Shown here piece by piece: positions 25,992 to 34,665 of a stretch of 64,000 nucleotides of DNA. Each line of letters opens with the position of its first letter. Position 1 is the stretch's first letter. The stretch spans positions 3,715,001-3,779,000 of the forward strand of contig OX638326.1 in assembly GCA_951812775.1 (NCBI GenBank). The letters are read 5' to 3'. Source of the DNA: an uncultured Alphaproteobacteria bacterium. Its GTDB lineage: Bacteria > Pseudomonadota > Alphaproteobacteria > MPNO01 > UBA2964. The position numbers and the translations under genes are program-made. The notes under the pieces are model-generated. The model ran no database searches and was not told where the DNA came from. It saw only the letters and a list, made by a program, of their open reading frames with translations.

Positions 25992-27149
25992 ATGGATTTT
26001 AATCTTCCTGAAGAATTGCAAATGCTGAAGGATAATCTTCGGCGGTTTGTTGATACTGAACTCATTCCAATTGAACGCGAAACCAATGATGGCACTGAGT
26101 TTTTGCCTGGCGTTCAAGAAAAATTGGAAGAAAAGGCGCGAGACCTTGGCCTTTGGCTGTTTGACGTACCTGAGGAATTTGGCGGGCTGGGTCTCGGTCA
26201 CCTTTCCAAAGCGGTTATGTGGGAAGAAATGGCGCGCACTATTGCCATTCCGGCACGAAACGCATCTATCTTTGGGCCACGCGTCAGTCCCATTCTGTAT
26301 ACCCTCAATGATGAACAGAAAGAACGCTTCCTGTACCCGGTGATTAAAGGCGAGAAAACCAGTTGTTTCTGTCAGACCGAGCCGGAAGCCGGTGGCGATC
26401 CTGGCGGGATGCGAACGACTGCTGTTCGCGATGGGGATGACTATATCATCAATGGTCACAAACGATTTATCACTGGTGCGGGTAAAGCGGATTTTGCACA
26501 GGTCGTCACGGCAACAGATCGGGAAAAAGGGTCCCGGGGCGGTCTCACCGTGTTTCTCGTGGATATGGACACACCCGGTATCACGAAGTTGCGGCAGCAA
26601 GACATGATGATTGCTGACAAGCCCTGGGAAATTCTGTTTGAGAATGTACGCGTTCCAGTTTCACAGATGGTTGGCAATGAAGGGGACGGCATGCGAGCCG
26701 CCCAAAGTTGGTTAACGGAAGGCCGTTTGCGGCACGGAGCGCGTGGCGTTGGTGTGATTACACGTTGTCTTGAGCTAGCAGCAACTTATTCCAATCAACG
26801 ATCAACATTTGGCGCCAAATTATCGTCGCGGCAAACTGTCCAGAACATGCTGGTTGATATGTTCCAAAACCGGCATCAATTGCAGCTCATGGTTTATAAT
26901 GCGGCGTGGCGTGCGGACCAGGGCGATGATGTCCGGAAAGAGTCTTACATGTGTAAGTATTTCGGCGACGAGATGTCTTTTCAGGCCGCGGATCGTTGCA
27001 TGCAGATTCACGGCGGTATGGGCCTTACCAAAGATTTGCCGATTGAGCAGTTCTTCCGGGATCAGCGCAGCATGGTGATCACCGAAGGGCCGACAGAAAT
27101 TCTTAAGATGGCCCTAGCCCGCCAGATTTTGCGTGATTACGGAGAGTAA
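25992..27149 (+). CDS. Acyl-CoA dehydrogenase (copy 2)
   Basis: The 385-residue ACAD has SCFCQTEPEAGGDPGGMRT, YIINGHKRFITGA, QIHGGMGLTKDLPIEQFFR and the catalytic Glu in VITEGPTEILKM. Same length and motifs as the divergent copy at 23638, so the two operons carry a duplicated dehydrogenase. It sits 43 bp after the acuI-like gene and 9 bp before the thioesterase. Together with the FerA/FerB-type genes it would convert a saturated arylpropanoyl-CoA to the cinnamoyl form; this role is inference. Confidence 0.92.
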   Translation: MDFNLPEELQMLKDNLRRFVDTELIPIERETNDGTEFLPGVQEKLEEKARDLGLWLFDVPEEFGGLGLGHLSKAVMWEEMARTIAIPARNASIFGPRVSPILYTLNDEQKERFLYPVIKGEKTSCFCQTEPEAGGDPGGMRTTAVRDGDDYIINGHKRFITGAGKADFAQVVTATDREKGSRGGLTVFLVDMDTPGITKLRQQDMMIADKPWEILFENVRVPVSQMVGNEGDGMRAAQSWLTEGRLRHGARGVGVITRCLELAATYSNQRSTFGAKLSSRQTVQNMLVDMFQNRHQLQLMVYNAAWRADQGDDVRKESYMCKYFGDEMSFQAADRCMQIHGGMGLTKDLPIEQFFRDQRSMVITEGPTEILKMALARQILRDYGE

Positions 27150-27158
27150 GAGCATTTA

Positions 27159-27662
27159 ATGGCCAGCAAATCCAAAATATCCGAGTTGCCACCAGCGCGC
27201 CCCACCCTGAAAGAATTTGCTGCTTTTGCGGACAATATCGGCATCCGTTTGGTTGAGTGGGAACTTGATCGGTGTGTGATCGAGTTTGATGTAGAGGACC
27301 ATCTTCTGAATGGGACTGGCGTCTTGCACGGCGGATGTATGTCTACCGTTATTGATACCGCGTTGGCGCATGCAGCGATTTATTGCACCGTGCCGGAAAA
27401 CTATCGCTCTGGAGCAACAGTGACCCTTACTGTCAATTTCATCCTGCCGGTTAAACACGGTAACCGGGTGACGATAGAATCAAAGAAAACAGGTGGTGGA
27501 AGAACAATGTTCATGTCCACCGCCGAAGCTCGAGATCATGACGGACGAATTGTCGCGACCGGGCAAGGCATTGGTCGATATCGCGATGGGTGCCATACGC
27601 CAGAAGGCTTACCGCGCCCCGATGGGGTGCCGGATGGCAAGTCACCTGGTCGTTTTTCTTAA
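27159..27662 (+). CDS. PaaI-type hotdog thioesterase
   Basis: The 167-residue single hotdog domain has the signature LNGTGVLHGGCMSTVIDTAL on the central helix and VTLTVNFILPVKHGNRVTI on the next strands. The Asp/Glu-containing helix (IDTALAHA) is the usual catalytic region of acyl-CoA thioesterases of the PaaI group, which rescue CoA from stalled aromatic thioesters. It lies 9 bp downstream of the dehydrogenase. The C-terminus has a short Pro/Gly-rich extension after GIGRYRDG. Confidence 0.88.
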   Translation: MASKSKISELPPARPTLKEFAAFADNIGIRLVEWELDRCVIEFDVEDHLLNGTGVLHGGCMSTVIDTALAHAAIYCTVPENYRSGATVTLTVNFILPVKHGNRVTIESKKTGGGRTMFMSTAEARDHDGRIVATGQGIGRYRDGCHTPEGLPRPDGVPDGKSPGRFS

Positions 27663-27707
27663 GGATAAATTCCCTGAACCTTGGCGATAATTTTAACGAG
27701 ATAAAAA

Positions 27708-29777
27708 ATGTTTCGTAATGTAGATCCACTGTTAAAACCGAAATCAATCGTGATCGTTGGTGCCAGCGAGACAGGTGGTGATGGCTGGTCTCGGGTCCTA
27801 TTCAACAATCTTAAGGAAGCGGGTTTTCCAGTTCCGACCTATCTGATCAATCCGCGCCGGGACGAGTTATGGGGCCAAAAAGTCTACCCCAATTTCGCCT
27901 CTTTGCCTGAAGCAGTCGATCATGCACTGGTCATAGTACCAGCGCGTTTCGTTAACGATATGATACGCGAAGGGGTCGATAACGGTTTGAAGGCTGCGAC
28001 AATCTTCTCCGCAAGCTTTGGCGAAGGACGCAAGAATATCGGCGCTGAACGGGGTGAAGAACTTAAAGCCATCATCGAGGAGTCCGGCATTTCAGTATGC
28101 GGACCCAACTGCATGGGGTTGTTCTGTTTGCCGCAAGATATTCAGCTATATCCGACGACGCGCTTACGGAATCTTCCGAAGGGCGAAGTCGGTGGAATCT
28201 TTCATTCAGGCGGGACGTTGGGTTATTGGTTTGCTCAGGCGGCCGAGCGCGGGCTGGGGTTTTCCTATGCCATGTCTTGTGGCAACGAATTTGGCCTCGA
28301 CAGCGCCGATTATCTGAACTTTTTGGTCGATGACCCCGATACCGAGATCATCGTCGGAATGATTGAAAGTGTTCGTCGTCCGAAGGAATTCATGGAAGCG
28401 GCCCGCCGTGCTTTTGAGGCGAAGAAGCCGGTTATCCTTATGAAACTCGGGAGTAGCGAGCTCGGTAAGGAGCAGGCGAAGACCCATACCGGTGCCGTCG
28501 CGGTAGATGATGATGTCTTTAATGCCATGTGCCACCGGTACGGTATTACACGCTGTAAATCCATTGATGAGATGGTGGATTTTGCCCTCGCTTTCCGGCA
28601 GAAACGCCTGCCGCGCGGCAACAAGCTCGCGATTGTTACGACGAGTGGTGGTGCAGTCGGATTAACGCTGGAAGCGGTTGGTGATGAAGGCGGTGAGCTT
28701 GCCAAACTTTCATCTGACTCTTTCGAGAAAATGGACGCATTCGTGCCAGAGGGCGTTGATGTTCACAACCCGATGGATGCCGGTTCAACATTGGCGGCCA
28801 AAGTGCCGGATTTTTGCGAACTCTGTGAGATGTTCGCCGCCGACGATGATGTCGATATCATTGCGGTGCAAGGGCGCGTGCCCCTCGCGGATGATGCAGT
28901 CAAAACACCTGAAAGCTACATCAAGCTGAAAGAGTCTACCGACAAACCGATATTTGCTTTCACCCGAATGGCCCAAAATTGTGACGCCGCCCTGAGGGAA
29001 TTCCAGGATGGCGCTGGAATGCCATTTTTGTTCAGTGTTCCGACCATGGTGCGTTCTATGCTGGCGCTGGTTCGCTACAGTGCGGCGCGGCGGCGTGGTC
29101 TTTCGGATTTGCCCGACCCGGCTGGTGATGCAGGAAATATTGCGGAAGGTAGGCTTGCTGAGGTCTTGTCAGAAAGGGGTCTAACGGCGCCACGGCAAGT
29201 AGTGGCTGCCAGTCCCGAAGAAGCGGCAACAGTTTCTGCTGACATCGGGTTCCCGGTCGTGCTGAAGATCGTTTCTGAGGAGATTAGCCACAAGACAGAA
29301 GCTGGCGGTGTGGTACTGGATTTAAAGGATAGCGATGCTATTCGAGAGGCTGCCATCGACCTGCAAAACAGAATCGGTGCTGACAAGATCAGTGGATTTC
29401 TAATTCAGGAGATGGTTGATGGGTTGGAAATTCTTGTCGGGGTACGCGAGGACCCGGATTTTGGTCCGCTTGTCGTCGTTGGTCTTGGCGGGATATTTGT
29501 CGAATTGATGAAAGATGTTTCTTTACGTCTTGCGCCGATCAATGAGGCAGATGCCAGAGAAATGTTGTCGGAGCTACGCGGTGCAAAAGCCCTTGATGGG
29601 TTTCGAGGTCAGGCGCCGCGAGATGTTGATGCTTTGGCTGGGTCCATTGTCGCTCTTTCAGAATTTTTTGTTGATCATCGGCCATGGTTGTCTGAAATCG
29701 AAGTCAATCCGGTGATTGTGCTTGAAGAAGGAAAAGGGGTGCGTGCGGTTGACGTGCGGCCCGTTCGGAGAGATTAA
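27708..29777 (+). CDS. ADP-forming acyl-CoA synthetase (FerA-like)
   Basis: A 689-residue NDP-forming ligase: CoA-binding domain (IVIVGASETGGDGW, about 15-120), succinyl-CoA-ligase-like domain with SGGTLGYWFAQAAERGLGFS and the phospho-His loop KTHTGAVAVDDD, a third domain (about 300-460), then an ATP-grasp domain with FPVVLKIVSEEISHKTEAGG, EMVDGLEILVGVREDPDFG and the metal Glu/Asn of LSEIEVNPVIVLEEG. Unlike AMP-forming CoA ligases, it keeps the energy as ADP. SYK-6 FerA, which activates ferulate and other hydroxycinnamates, is of this class, and here too the gene is followed by a FerB-type lyase. Aryl specificity is therefore a reasonable inference, not proof. Confidence 0.88.
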   Translation: MFRNVDPLLKPKSIVIVGASETGGDGWSRVLFNNLKEAGFPVPTYLINPRRDELWGQKVYPNFASLPEAVDHALVIVPARFVNDMIREGVDNGLKAATIFSASFGEGRKNIGAERGEELKAIIEESGISVCGPNCMGLFCLPQDIQLYPTTRLRNLPKGEVGGIFHSGGTLGYWFAQAAERGLGFSYAMSCGNEFGLDSADYLNFLVDDPDTEIIVGMIESVRRPKEFMEAARRAFEAKKPVILMKLGSSELGKEQAKTHTGAVAVDDDVFNAMCHRYGITRCKSIDEMVDFALAFRQKRLPRGNKLAIVTTSGGAVGLTLEAVGDEGGELAKLSSDSFEKMDAFVPEGVDVHNPMDAGSTLAAKVPDFCELCEMFAADDDVDIIAVQGRVPLADDAVKTPESYIKLKESTDKPIFAFTRMAQNCDAALREFQDGAGMPFLFSVPTMVRSMLALVRYSAARRRGLSDLPDPAGDAGNIAEGRLAEVLSERGLTAPRQVVAASPEEAATVSADIGFPVVLKIVSEEISHKTEAGGVVLDLKDSDAIREAAIDLQNRIGADKISGFLIQEMVDGLEILVGVREDPDFGPLVVVGLGGIFVELMKDVSLRLAPINEADAREMLSELRGAKALDGFRGQAPRDVDALAGSIVALSEFFVDHRPWLSEIEVNPVIVLEEGKGVRAVDVRPVRRD

Positions 29778-29855
29778 AAAGGGAAGTTTTTATTTCGATC
29801 TAACGAAGCATTGTCTCTGAGTGCTTCAAATAAGTTTTTAAATGGGAGGAACTTG

Positions 29856-30773
29856 ATGCTTAAGAAGAAATTTTCATGCGTAAAAGTCAATCAGCAGAAG
29901 GACGGGGTTACCTGGGTAATCTTTAATCGTCCTGAAAAACGAAATGCGATGAGCCCGACTTTCCATGCGGAAATGATGGAAATCATGACGGCTTTGGAAA
30001 CTGATCCGGATACCAAGCTGGTTATCATTACCGGTGAAGGCACAGCCTACAGTGCTGGTCAGGATCTCAAAGAGTATTTCCGTGAAACTGATGGGAACCC
30101 TGCAGCTAAAGCAGCGGCGAGTGCAAACAGCCGTTGGCGGAACGAAAAGCTGTGGATGTACAACAAACCGACGATTTCAATGGTCAATGGTTTCTGCATC
30201 GGTGGTGCGTTTACGCATTGTCTTTGCGCTGACTTTTCGATTGCCGCAAACGAAGCCGTCTTCAGCCTGTCAGAGGTGAACTGGGGAATTTTGCCCGGTG
30301 GTATGGTTTCGAAGCTGGTGAGTGATGCGTTCCGGCCACGTGACGCGATGTTTTATGCCTGCACGGGCCGTACCTTTACAGGTAAAGAAGCTGCAGCCAT
30401 GGGGATGGTCAACCTTTCCGTTCCCAAGAAAAACCTGCGTCGTGAAACGCTCAAATTGGCGAAAGAACTTCTGGAAAAGAACCCGAACGTTTTGCGTGGT
30501 ACAAAACACGCAATTCGGGCGACACAAGATATGACCTGGCGTGCTGCCGCTGATTATCTCAACGCCAAGGGTGCAGAGATCAAACAACGTGACCAAGCAC
30601 GTGGTCATGATGCTTACGCTGAGGGCATTCGTCAGTTCATTGATGAAAAAGCCTATCGTCCGGTTTTCTCACCTTATGTGGGTGCCGCTGATGGCAAAAC
30701 CACCGAGAAGGGTGGGAAACCTCGGGCTTCTGCGGCTCGCAAGAAAAAGGCTCCAGCGCGGAAAAAGAAGTAG
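29856..30773 (+). CDS. Hydroxycinnamoyl-CoA hydratase/lyase-like crotonase (FerB-like, copy 2)
   Basis: The 305-residue crotonase has NAMSPTFHAEMMEIM, YSAGQDLKEYFRETDG, SMVNGFCIGGAFTHCLCADF and the catalytic Glu in LSEVNWGILPGGM, closely following P. fluorescens HCHL (LKEYFREVD and SEINWG there). The conserved Tyr in EYF and the DYLNAK segment are present. The C-terminus ends in a lysine-rich tail (PRASAARKKKAPARKKK), the mirror of the N-terminal tail in copy 1. ATG 29856 is preceded by a gggaggaac site. Follows the FerA-like gene by 78 bp. Predicted to split a hydroxycinnamoyl-CoA into aromatic aldehyde and acetyl-CoA. Confidence 0.88.
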   Translation: MLKKKFSCVKVNQQKDGVTWVIFNRPEKRNAMSPTFHAEMMEIMTALETDPDTKLVIITGEGTAYSAGQDLKEYFRETDGNPAAKAAASANSRWRNEKLWMYNKPTISMVNGFCIGGAFTHCLCADFSIAANEAVFSLSEVNWGILPGGMVSKLVSDAFRPRDAMFYACTGRTFTGKEAAAMGMVNLSVPKKNLRRETLKLAKELLEKNPNVLRGTKHAIRATQDMTWRAAADYLNAKGAEIKQRDQARGHDAYAEGIRQFIDEKAYRPVFSPYVGAADGKTTEKGGKPRASAARKKKAPARKKK

Positions 30774-30806
30774 TAAAACGGCCCTGTTGAGGGCGTGAAA
30801 AGAAAT

Positions 30807-30833
30807 GGCGCGGATTAATTTCGCGCCGTTTTT
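30807..30833. terminator. Terminator between convergent ferB-like and decarboxylase-like genes
   Basis: Stem GGCGCG (30807-30812) and CGCGCC (30822-30827) around a GATTAATTT loop, followed by GTTTTT. An A-rich stretch precedes the stem, so it could serve both convergent transcripts (30773 and 30856 ends). Confidence 0.75.
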
Positions 30834-30855
30834 ATTTCTGGAAATTGCTTTAGCG

Positions 30856-31860
30856 TCATTCACTCCATGAAATGATTGGGGTGAAATAGTCGTCGATTGG
30901 TTCTGCCTTCGCGAGAAAATGCTGGTCGACCAAGTGCTTCATGAAGGTTTTCAGCGTTCCCCGGTTCGGGTCAACGCCGTAAGCCCAGGTATTGTCTCCC
31001 ATTAGCGCCTGCATCTCTTCAATTTCGTCATGAAGCCAGGGCAGCATGAGACGTTGTGCGCCAGAAAAGCGCATTTGTTCTATGGCCCAGCTTTTTGATC
31101 GTTCGCAGGCTTTGAAAAGCGCTTCTGCCATCCATGGATGTTCGTTGAAAAGTTCTTCACGGATCACAAGTGTATGCATGATCGGATGAATTCCGGTCTT
31201 CTCATAATAGGCTTTTTCGAGTTCCCGATAGTTGGGAAACAGTCGGGCGACATTTTGACCTTCGTGCAGAGCATCTGGTCGGCGCGCACCGAAATAGGCG
31301 TCTATTTCGCCTGCTTCGAGCATTTCGTTTAGGGATCTGTCGCCTGGAATGATCGTAAGCTGCAGTTCTTTGGTAGGGCGTAAGTCCATTTCATTGTCTT
31401 CTGCGCGAGGTGTGTTGACCCCACCTTCGAACCATTGAATTGAATCCATATCGACATCGAACTCGTCCTGAAGAATGCCACGAACCCACACGCCTGCGGT
31501 TTGACGATATTCCTGAACGCCCACACGTTTTCCCTCCAAGTCCTTGGCGGTCTGGATGCCGGCGTTTTTGTTGATGAAGACAAACCCGTGACGAAATACC
31601 CTCGACGGGAAAACGGGGATGGCCACGTATGGAAACTCACCACGTATTCGGGAGATCAGGTAATGCGCCATGGACATTTCTGCGACGTCAAAAGAGCGTG
31701 TTTTGATCATTCGGGCGAAAATTTCAGGCGGGGACTGGATGGCGATGTAGCGAAGATCAATACCTTCGGGCTGGATGATTCCTGCCCTAAGCGCTTCCAT
31801 TCTGTCGTATGGCCCACAGGCCATTGTAACTGGCAATTTTGCCACGGGATGTACCTCCAT
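30856..31860 (-). CDS. 4,5-dihydroxyphthalate decarboxylase-like / PBP2-fold protein
   Basis: A 334-residue protein with the periplasmic-binding-protein type 2 fold but no signal peptide. It includes LPVTMACGPYDRMEALRAG, IARMIKTR-type segment (IFARMIKTRSFDVAEMSMAH), DLEGKRVGVQEYRQTAGVWV and the WFEGGVN loop. This is the pattern of Pht5/PhtD-type 4,5-dihydroxyphthalate decarboxylases and related ABC-like binding proteins of aromatic metabolism. The start at 31860 (MEVHPVAKLP) is preferred; a TTG at 31914 would add a Ser/Arg-rich leader. Convergent with the ferA-ferB operon, so it probably belongs to the same island. Confidence 0.75.
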   Translation of the reverse strand: MEVHPVAKLPVTMACGPYDRMEALRAGIIQPEGIDLRYIAIQSPPEIFARMIKTRSFDVAEMSMAHYLISRIRGEFPYVAIPVFPSRVFRHGFVFINKNAGIQTAKDLEGKRVGVQEYRQTAGVWVRGILQDEFDVDMDSIQWFEGGVNTPRAEDNEMDLRPTKELQLTIIPGDRSLNEMLEAGEIDAYFGARRPDALHEGQNVARLFPNYRELEKAYYEKTGIHPIMHTLVIREELFNEHPWMAEALFKACERSKSWAIEQMRFSGAQRLMLPWLHDEIEEMQALMGDNTWAYGVDPNRGTLKTFMKHLVDQHFLAKAEPIDDYFTPIISWSE

Positions 31861-32053
31861 AAGGGACGCGAGTTGAGTTTGACGCGAGCGTAGAGACGTC
31901 GAATTCGAAGTCAAGAGTGACCCGTTAGATTACGCACGGCAATGTGATTGGGTTTTGAATTCCTATGAGCTCAATATTAGTTAGGAATAGTTTTTAATCA
32001 GCGATGTTTTACTTGGTGAATGCACCGCTTTGGGAAATCATGAGATAACGACT

Positions 32054-32284
32054 ATGTCACCTAATCAATGCCGCACGGCCCGCGGTTTGCTCAAATGGAC
32101 GCAGCCGCGTTTGGCGGGCGCTTCGGGTGTTGGCTTGTCCACCATCAATCGATATGAAAACGAGACACGTCCACCCCGCAAAACTGCCATTTTACGCCTG
32201 CAGGGTGCCCTTGAATCTGCTGGGGTTGAATTCTTGTTTGAGGATGAATCTCGAGGCGTTGGGGTACGTCTTCGTAAATCCTAA
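32054..32284 (+). CDS. Small XRE-family transcriptional regulator
   Basis: A 76-residue helix-turn-helix protein starting MSPNQCRTARGLLKWTQPRL, with the recognition region GASGVGLSTINRYENETRPP and a C-terminal extension (LESAGVEFLFEDESRGVGVR). This short form, one HTH and a FIDGD/VRLRK-like tail, is common in Rhizobiales/Rhodospirillales. It lies divergent from the decarboxylase-like gene, so it may regulate the catabolic island. Start at 32054; an upstream ATG (32030) gives a longer, non-conserved leader. Confidence 0.8.
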   Translation: MSPNQCRTARGLLKWTQPRLAGASGVGLSTINRYENETRPPRKTAILRLQGALESAGVEFLFEDESRGVGVRLRKS

Positions 32285-32294
32285 ATGTTTGGCA

Positions 32295-32546
32295 CTATTC
32301 GTCTGTGCTACGGGTATTCGCGGCACGGATTTGATCGTCGACGTCATACCCCTTTCGGCTGCTATAGAAAACAAGGAACATGAGACCTGCGCCGAAAGCG
32401 AAGGTGATCGTGACACCGAGACCCAGTGCGATCTTGCCGTGGGTTGATATCTCCACATCATTAAGACCTGCCCAGGTTTCAAAGGCCGCGTATCCGGCTC
32501 CTCCCAAAAGAGCGACGAGAAAAATAATAACCAGGAAAATTTTCAC
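32295..32546 (-). CDS. Small membrane protein, 83 aa
   Basis: GTG start at 32546 behind a clear aggagact site gives a protein with two membrane spans (KIFLVIIFLVALLGGAGYA and HGKIALGLGVTITFAFGAGL), then a cytosolic tail with YDVDDQIRAANTR. Longer frames upstream run into leuD. No family recognised with certainty; it resembles small conserved alphaproteobacterial inner-membrane proteins. 16 bp after leuD, so co-transcribed with leuCD. Confidence 0.65.
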   Translation of the reverse strand: MKIFLVIIFLVALLGGAGYAAFETWAGLNDVEISTHGKIALGLGVTITFAFGAGLMFLVFYSSRKGYDVDDQIRAANTRSTDE

Positions 32547-32562
32547 GACCAGTCTCCTGTGA

Positions 32563-33186
32563 TTATCGAAGTGTAGCTGACATTTCCCATGGGGCTTTGT
32601 CACCGTAATCCTCCTCGAATGTGGTGATGTTCTCTTCGTACTGCAATGTGTATCCAACAGCATCAAGCCCTTTTAAAAGGCGATTGCGACGATGGGCATC
32701 GATTTCAAACGGGTAGACCGATTGATCCGGTCCAGTAACGGTTTGCGACTCCAAATCAACAGTGACTTCGGCGCCCGGACCATCATGAAGTTGCTGTCTC
32801 AGACGCTGAACCGTTTCCTCCGGCAGAACCACTGGCAGTAGGCCATTGTTAAAGGAATTATTATAAAAGATGTCACCAAAGCTGGTCGCAATTATTGCCC
32901 GAAAACCAGCATCAACAAGCGTAAAGACAGCGCCCTCCCGGGACGAGCCGCAGCCAAAATTATGGCCGGCAACGATGATTCGAGATGGTCGGAATCCTTC
33001 TTGGTTTAGAATAAAGGACTCAATCTCATTGCCGTTCTGATCCAGCCGTAGATCTTTAAAAACATACCCGCCATAACGTTCGTCGCGTGGCATCATCAGG
33101 TGCCGGGCGGGTAGAATTTGATCGGTATCTATATTGTCCTGATCCATCGGTATCGCGATTGCGGTAAAGCAAGTGAACGGTTCCAT
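32563..33186 (-). CDS. leuD: 3-isopropylmalate dehydratase-type small subunit
   Basis: The 207-residue aconitase-swivel domain has DQDNIDTDQILPARHL, the conserved AGHNFGCGSSREGAVFTL loop and FGDIFYNNSFNNGLLPVVL. It forms the heterodimer lid of the LeuCD [4Fe-4S] isomerase, which converts 2-isopropylmalate to 3-isopropylmalate. The start codon shares one base with the leuC stop (TAATG), so the subunits are translationally coupled. Confidence 0.9.
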   Translation of the reverse strand: MEPFTCFTAIAIPMDQDNIDTDQILPARHLMMPRDERYGGYVFKDLRLDQNGNEIESFILNQEGFRPSRIIVAGHNFGCGSSREGAVFTLVDAGFRAIIATSFGDIFYNNSFNNGLLPVVLPEETVQRLRQQLHDGPGAEVTVDLESQTVTGPDQSVYPFEIDAHRRNRLLKGLDAVGYTLQYEENITTFEEDYGDKAPWEMSATLR

Positions 33187-34595
33187 TAATTTTGTTCCAT
33201 GTCGCGAACATCTGTGAAATGTCCAGTGACCGCGGTGGCAGCGGCCATTGCGGGGCTGACAAGATGGGTTCGCGCTCCGCGACCTTGTCGGCCCTCAAAA
33301 TTTCTGTTTGATGTGGAGGCGCAACGTTCACCGTTGTTCACAAAGTCACCGTTAACGCCGATGCACATTGAACAGCCTGCAGCCGGCCGCCAATCGACCC
33401 CCGCTGCTTCAAATATCTTATCCAAACCCTCTTGTTCTGCCTGAGCACGGATCAATCCCGATCCAGGTACGATAATTGCCGGGATACTGATGGTGCGATT
33501 CTTCAGAATACTTGCGGCGTCTCGTAAGTCCTCAATTCGGCTATTGGTGCATGAGCCAATGAAAACCCGATCAACCTTAATGTCAGAAATCTGCTGCCCC
33601 GGGGTAAGCCCCATATAATCCATTTTACGGTTTAGAATGTCTTGGCGTTTGGTGTCAGTTTCCAACGCGGGGTCCGGTATTCTGCCGCCGACAGGTAAGA
33701 CGTCTTCCGGGCTGGTCCCCCAGGTGACCATCGGCTCGATTGACGCAGCATCCAGAGTGACTTCCCGGTCAAATTCAGCGTCGCTATCGGATGGAAGTGA
33801 TCGCCAAAAGCTCTCAGCTTTTTCCCATTCCGCTCCCTGAGGGGCAAATGGGCGGTCCCGAAGATAGCTGTAGGTTTCTTCATCTGGCGCGATCATGCCG
33901 GCGCGCGCACCGGCCTCAATCGACATATTGCAGATCGTTAAACGTTCATCGACAGACAAACTTTCAATGACTGGCCCGGCATACTCGATGACATGGCCGG
34001 TTCCACCAGCAGCACCGATATGGCCAATGATCGCTAAAATGACGTCCTTTGCCGTAACTCCGATTGAACGTTTTCCGGAAACAGTGACACGCATGGATTT
34101 CGGTTTTGGTTGCCAGAGTGTTTGTGTTGCCAGCACGTGGCTAACGTCGGATGCGCCGATGCCAAATGCCAGTGCACCGAGAGCGCCGTGTGTCGATGTA
34201 TGTGAATCCCCGCAAACGATGATCGTGCCGGGTTGGGTTATGCCTTGTTCTGGCCCGACAACATGGATAATGCCACGGCGCTCGTCATCCAAACCAAAGA
34301 GATTTAGTTTATTGCGCTTTGCGTTATTAATCAGGTTTTGGACGAGGGCTTGGGTATCGCCATCGACATAATCAGCATCATCTAGGCCCGTTGTAGGGGT
34401 GTAGTGATCGGGAATGGCGAAGGTTCGTTCCGGGTGGCGAACTTTTCTGTCATTGCCATGCAGCATGTTGAAGGCATGAAATGAAAGCTCATGGCAAAAA
34501 TGGCGATCAATAAAGAGCAGGGTTTGTCCGGCTTCATTAGTCGTTATTGAATGCCGTTCCCAGATTTTTTCGAATAAAGAACGTGGTTGTGCCAT
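33186..34595 (-). CDS. leuC: 3-isopropylmalate dehydratase-type large subunit
   Basis: The 469-residue aconitase-family protein has VCGDSHTSTHGALGALAFGI, the first cluster Cys in FIGSCTNSRIEDL, and the other two in AAGCSMCIGVNGD, which together bind the labile [4Fe-4S]. The segment DRHFCHELSFHAFNML replaces the usual DRHLVHEVTSPQAF of housekeeping LeuC, and CIGVNGD replaces CLAMNPD. It could be a paralog acting on another 2-alkylmalate (citramalate, dimethylmalate type). Start at 34595 chosen at MAQPRSLFEKIW; codons before it are not conserved. Confidence 0.88.
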   Translation of the reverse strand: MAQPRSLFEKIWERHSITTNEAGQTLLFIDRHFCHELSFHAFNMLHGNDRKVRHPERTFAIPDHYTPTTGLDDADYVDGDTQALVQNLINNAKRNKLNLFGLDDERRGIIHVVGPEQGITQPGTIIVCGDSHTSTHGALGALAFGIGASDVSHVLATQTLWQPKPKSMRVTVSGKRSIGVTAKDVILAIIGHIGAAGGTGHVIEYAGPVIESLSVDERLTICNMSIEAGARAGMIAPDEETYSYLRDRPFAPQGAEWEKAESFWRSLPSDSDAEFDREVTLDAASIEPMVTWGTSPEDVLPVGGRIPDPALETDTKRQDILNRKMDYMGLTPGQQISDIKVDRVFIGSCTNSRIEDLRDAASILKNRTISIPAIIVPGSGLIRAQAEQEGLDKIFEAAGVDWRPAAGCSMCIGVNGDFVNNGERCASTSNRNFEGRQGRGARTHLVSPAMAAATAVTGHFTDVRDMEQN

Positions 34596-34665
34596 CACCA
34601 GACTTTCCAGCAAGTTTCAGTCCGGAAAGGTTAGCACGACCGCTCGCAAGGCGTCCTGCGGCATA

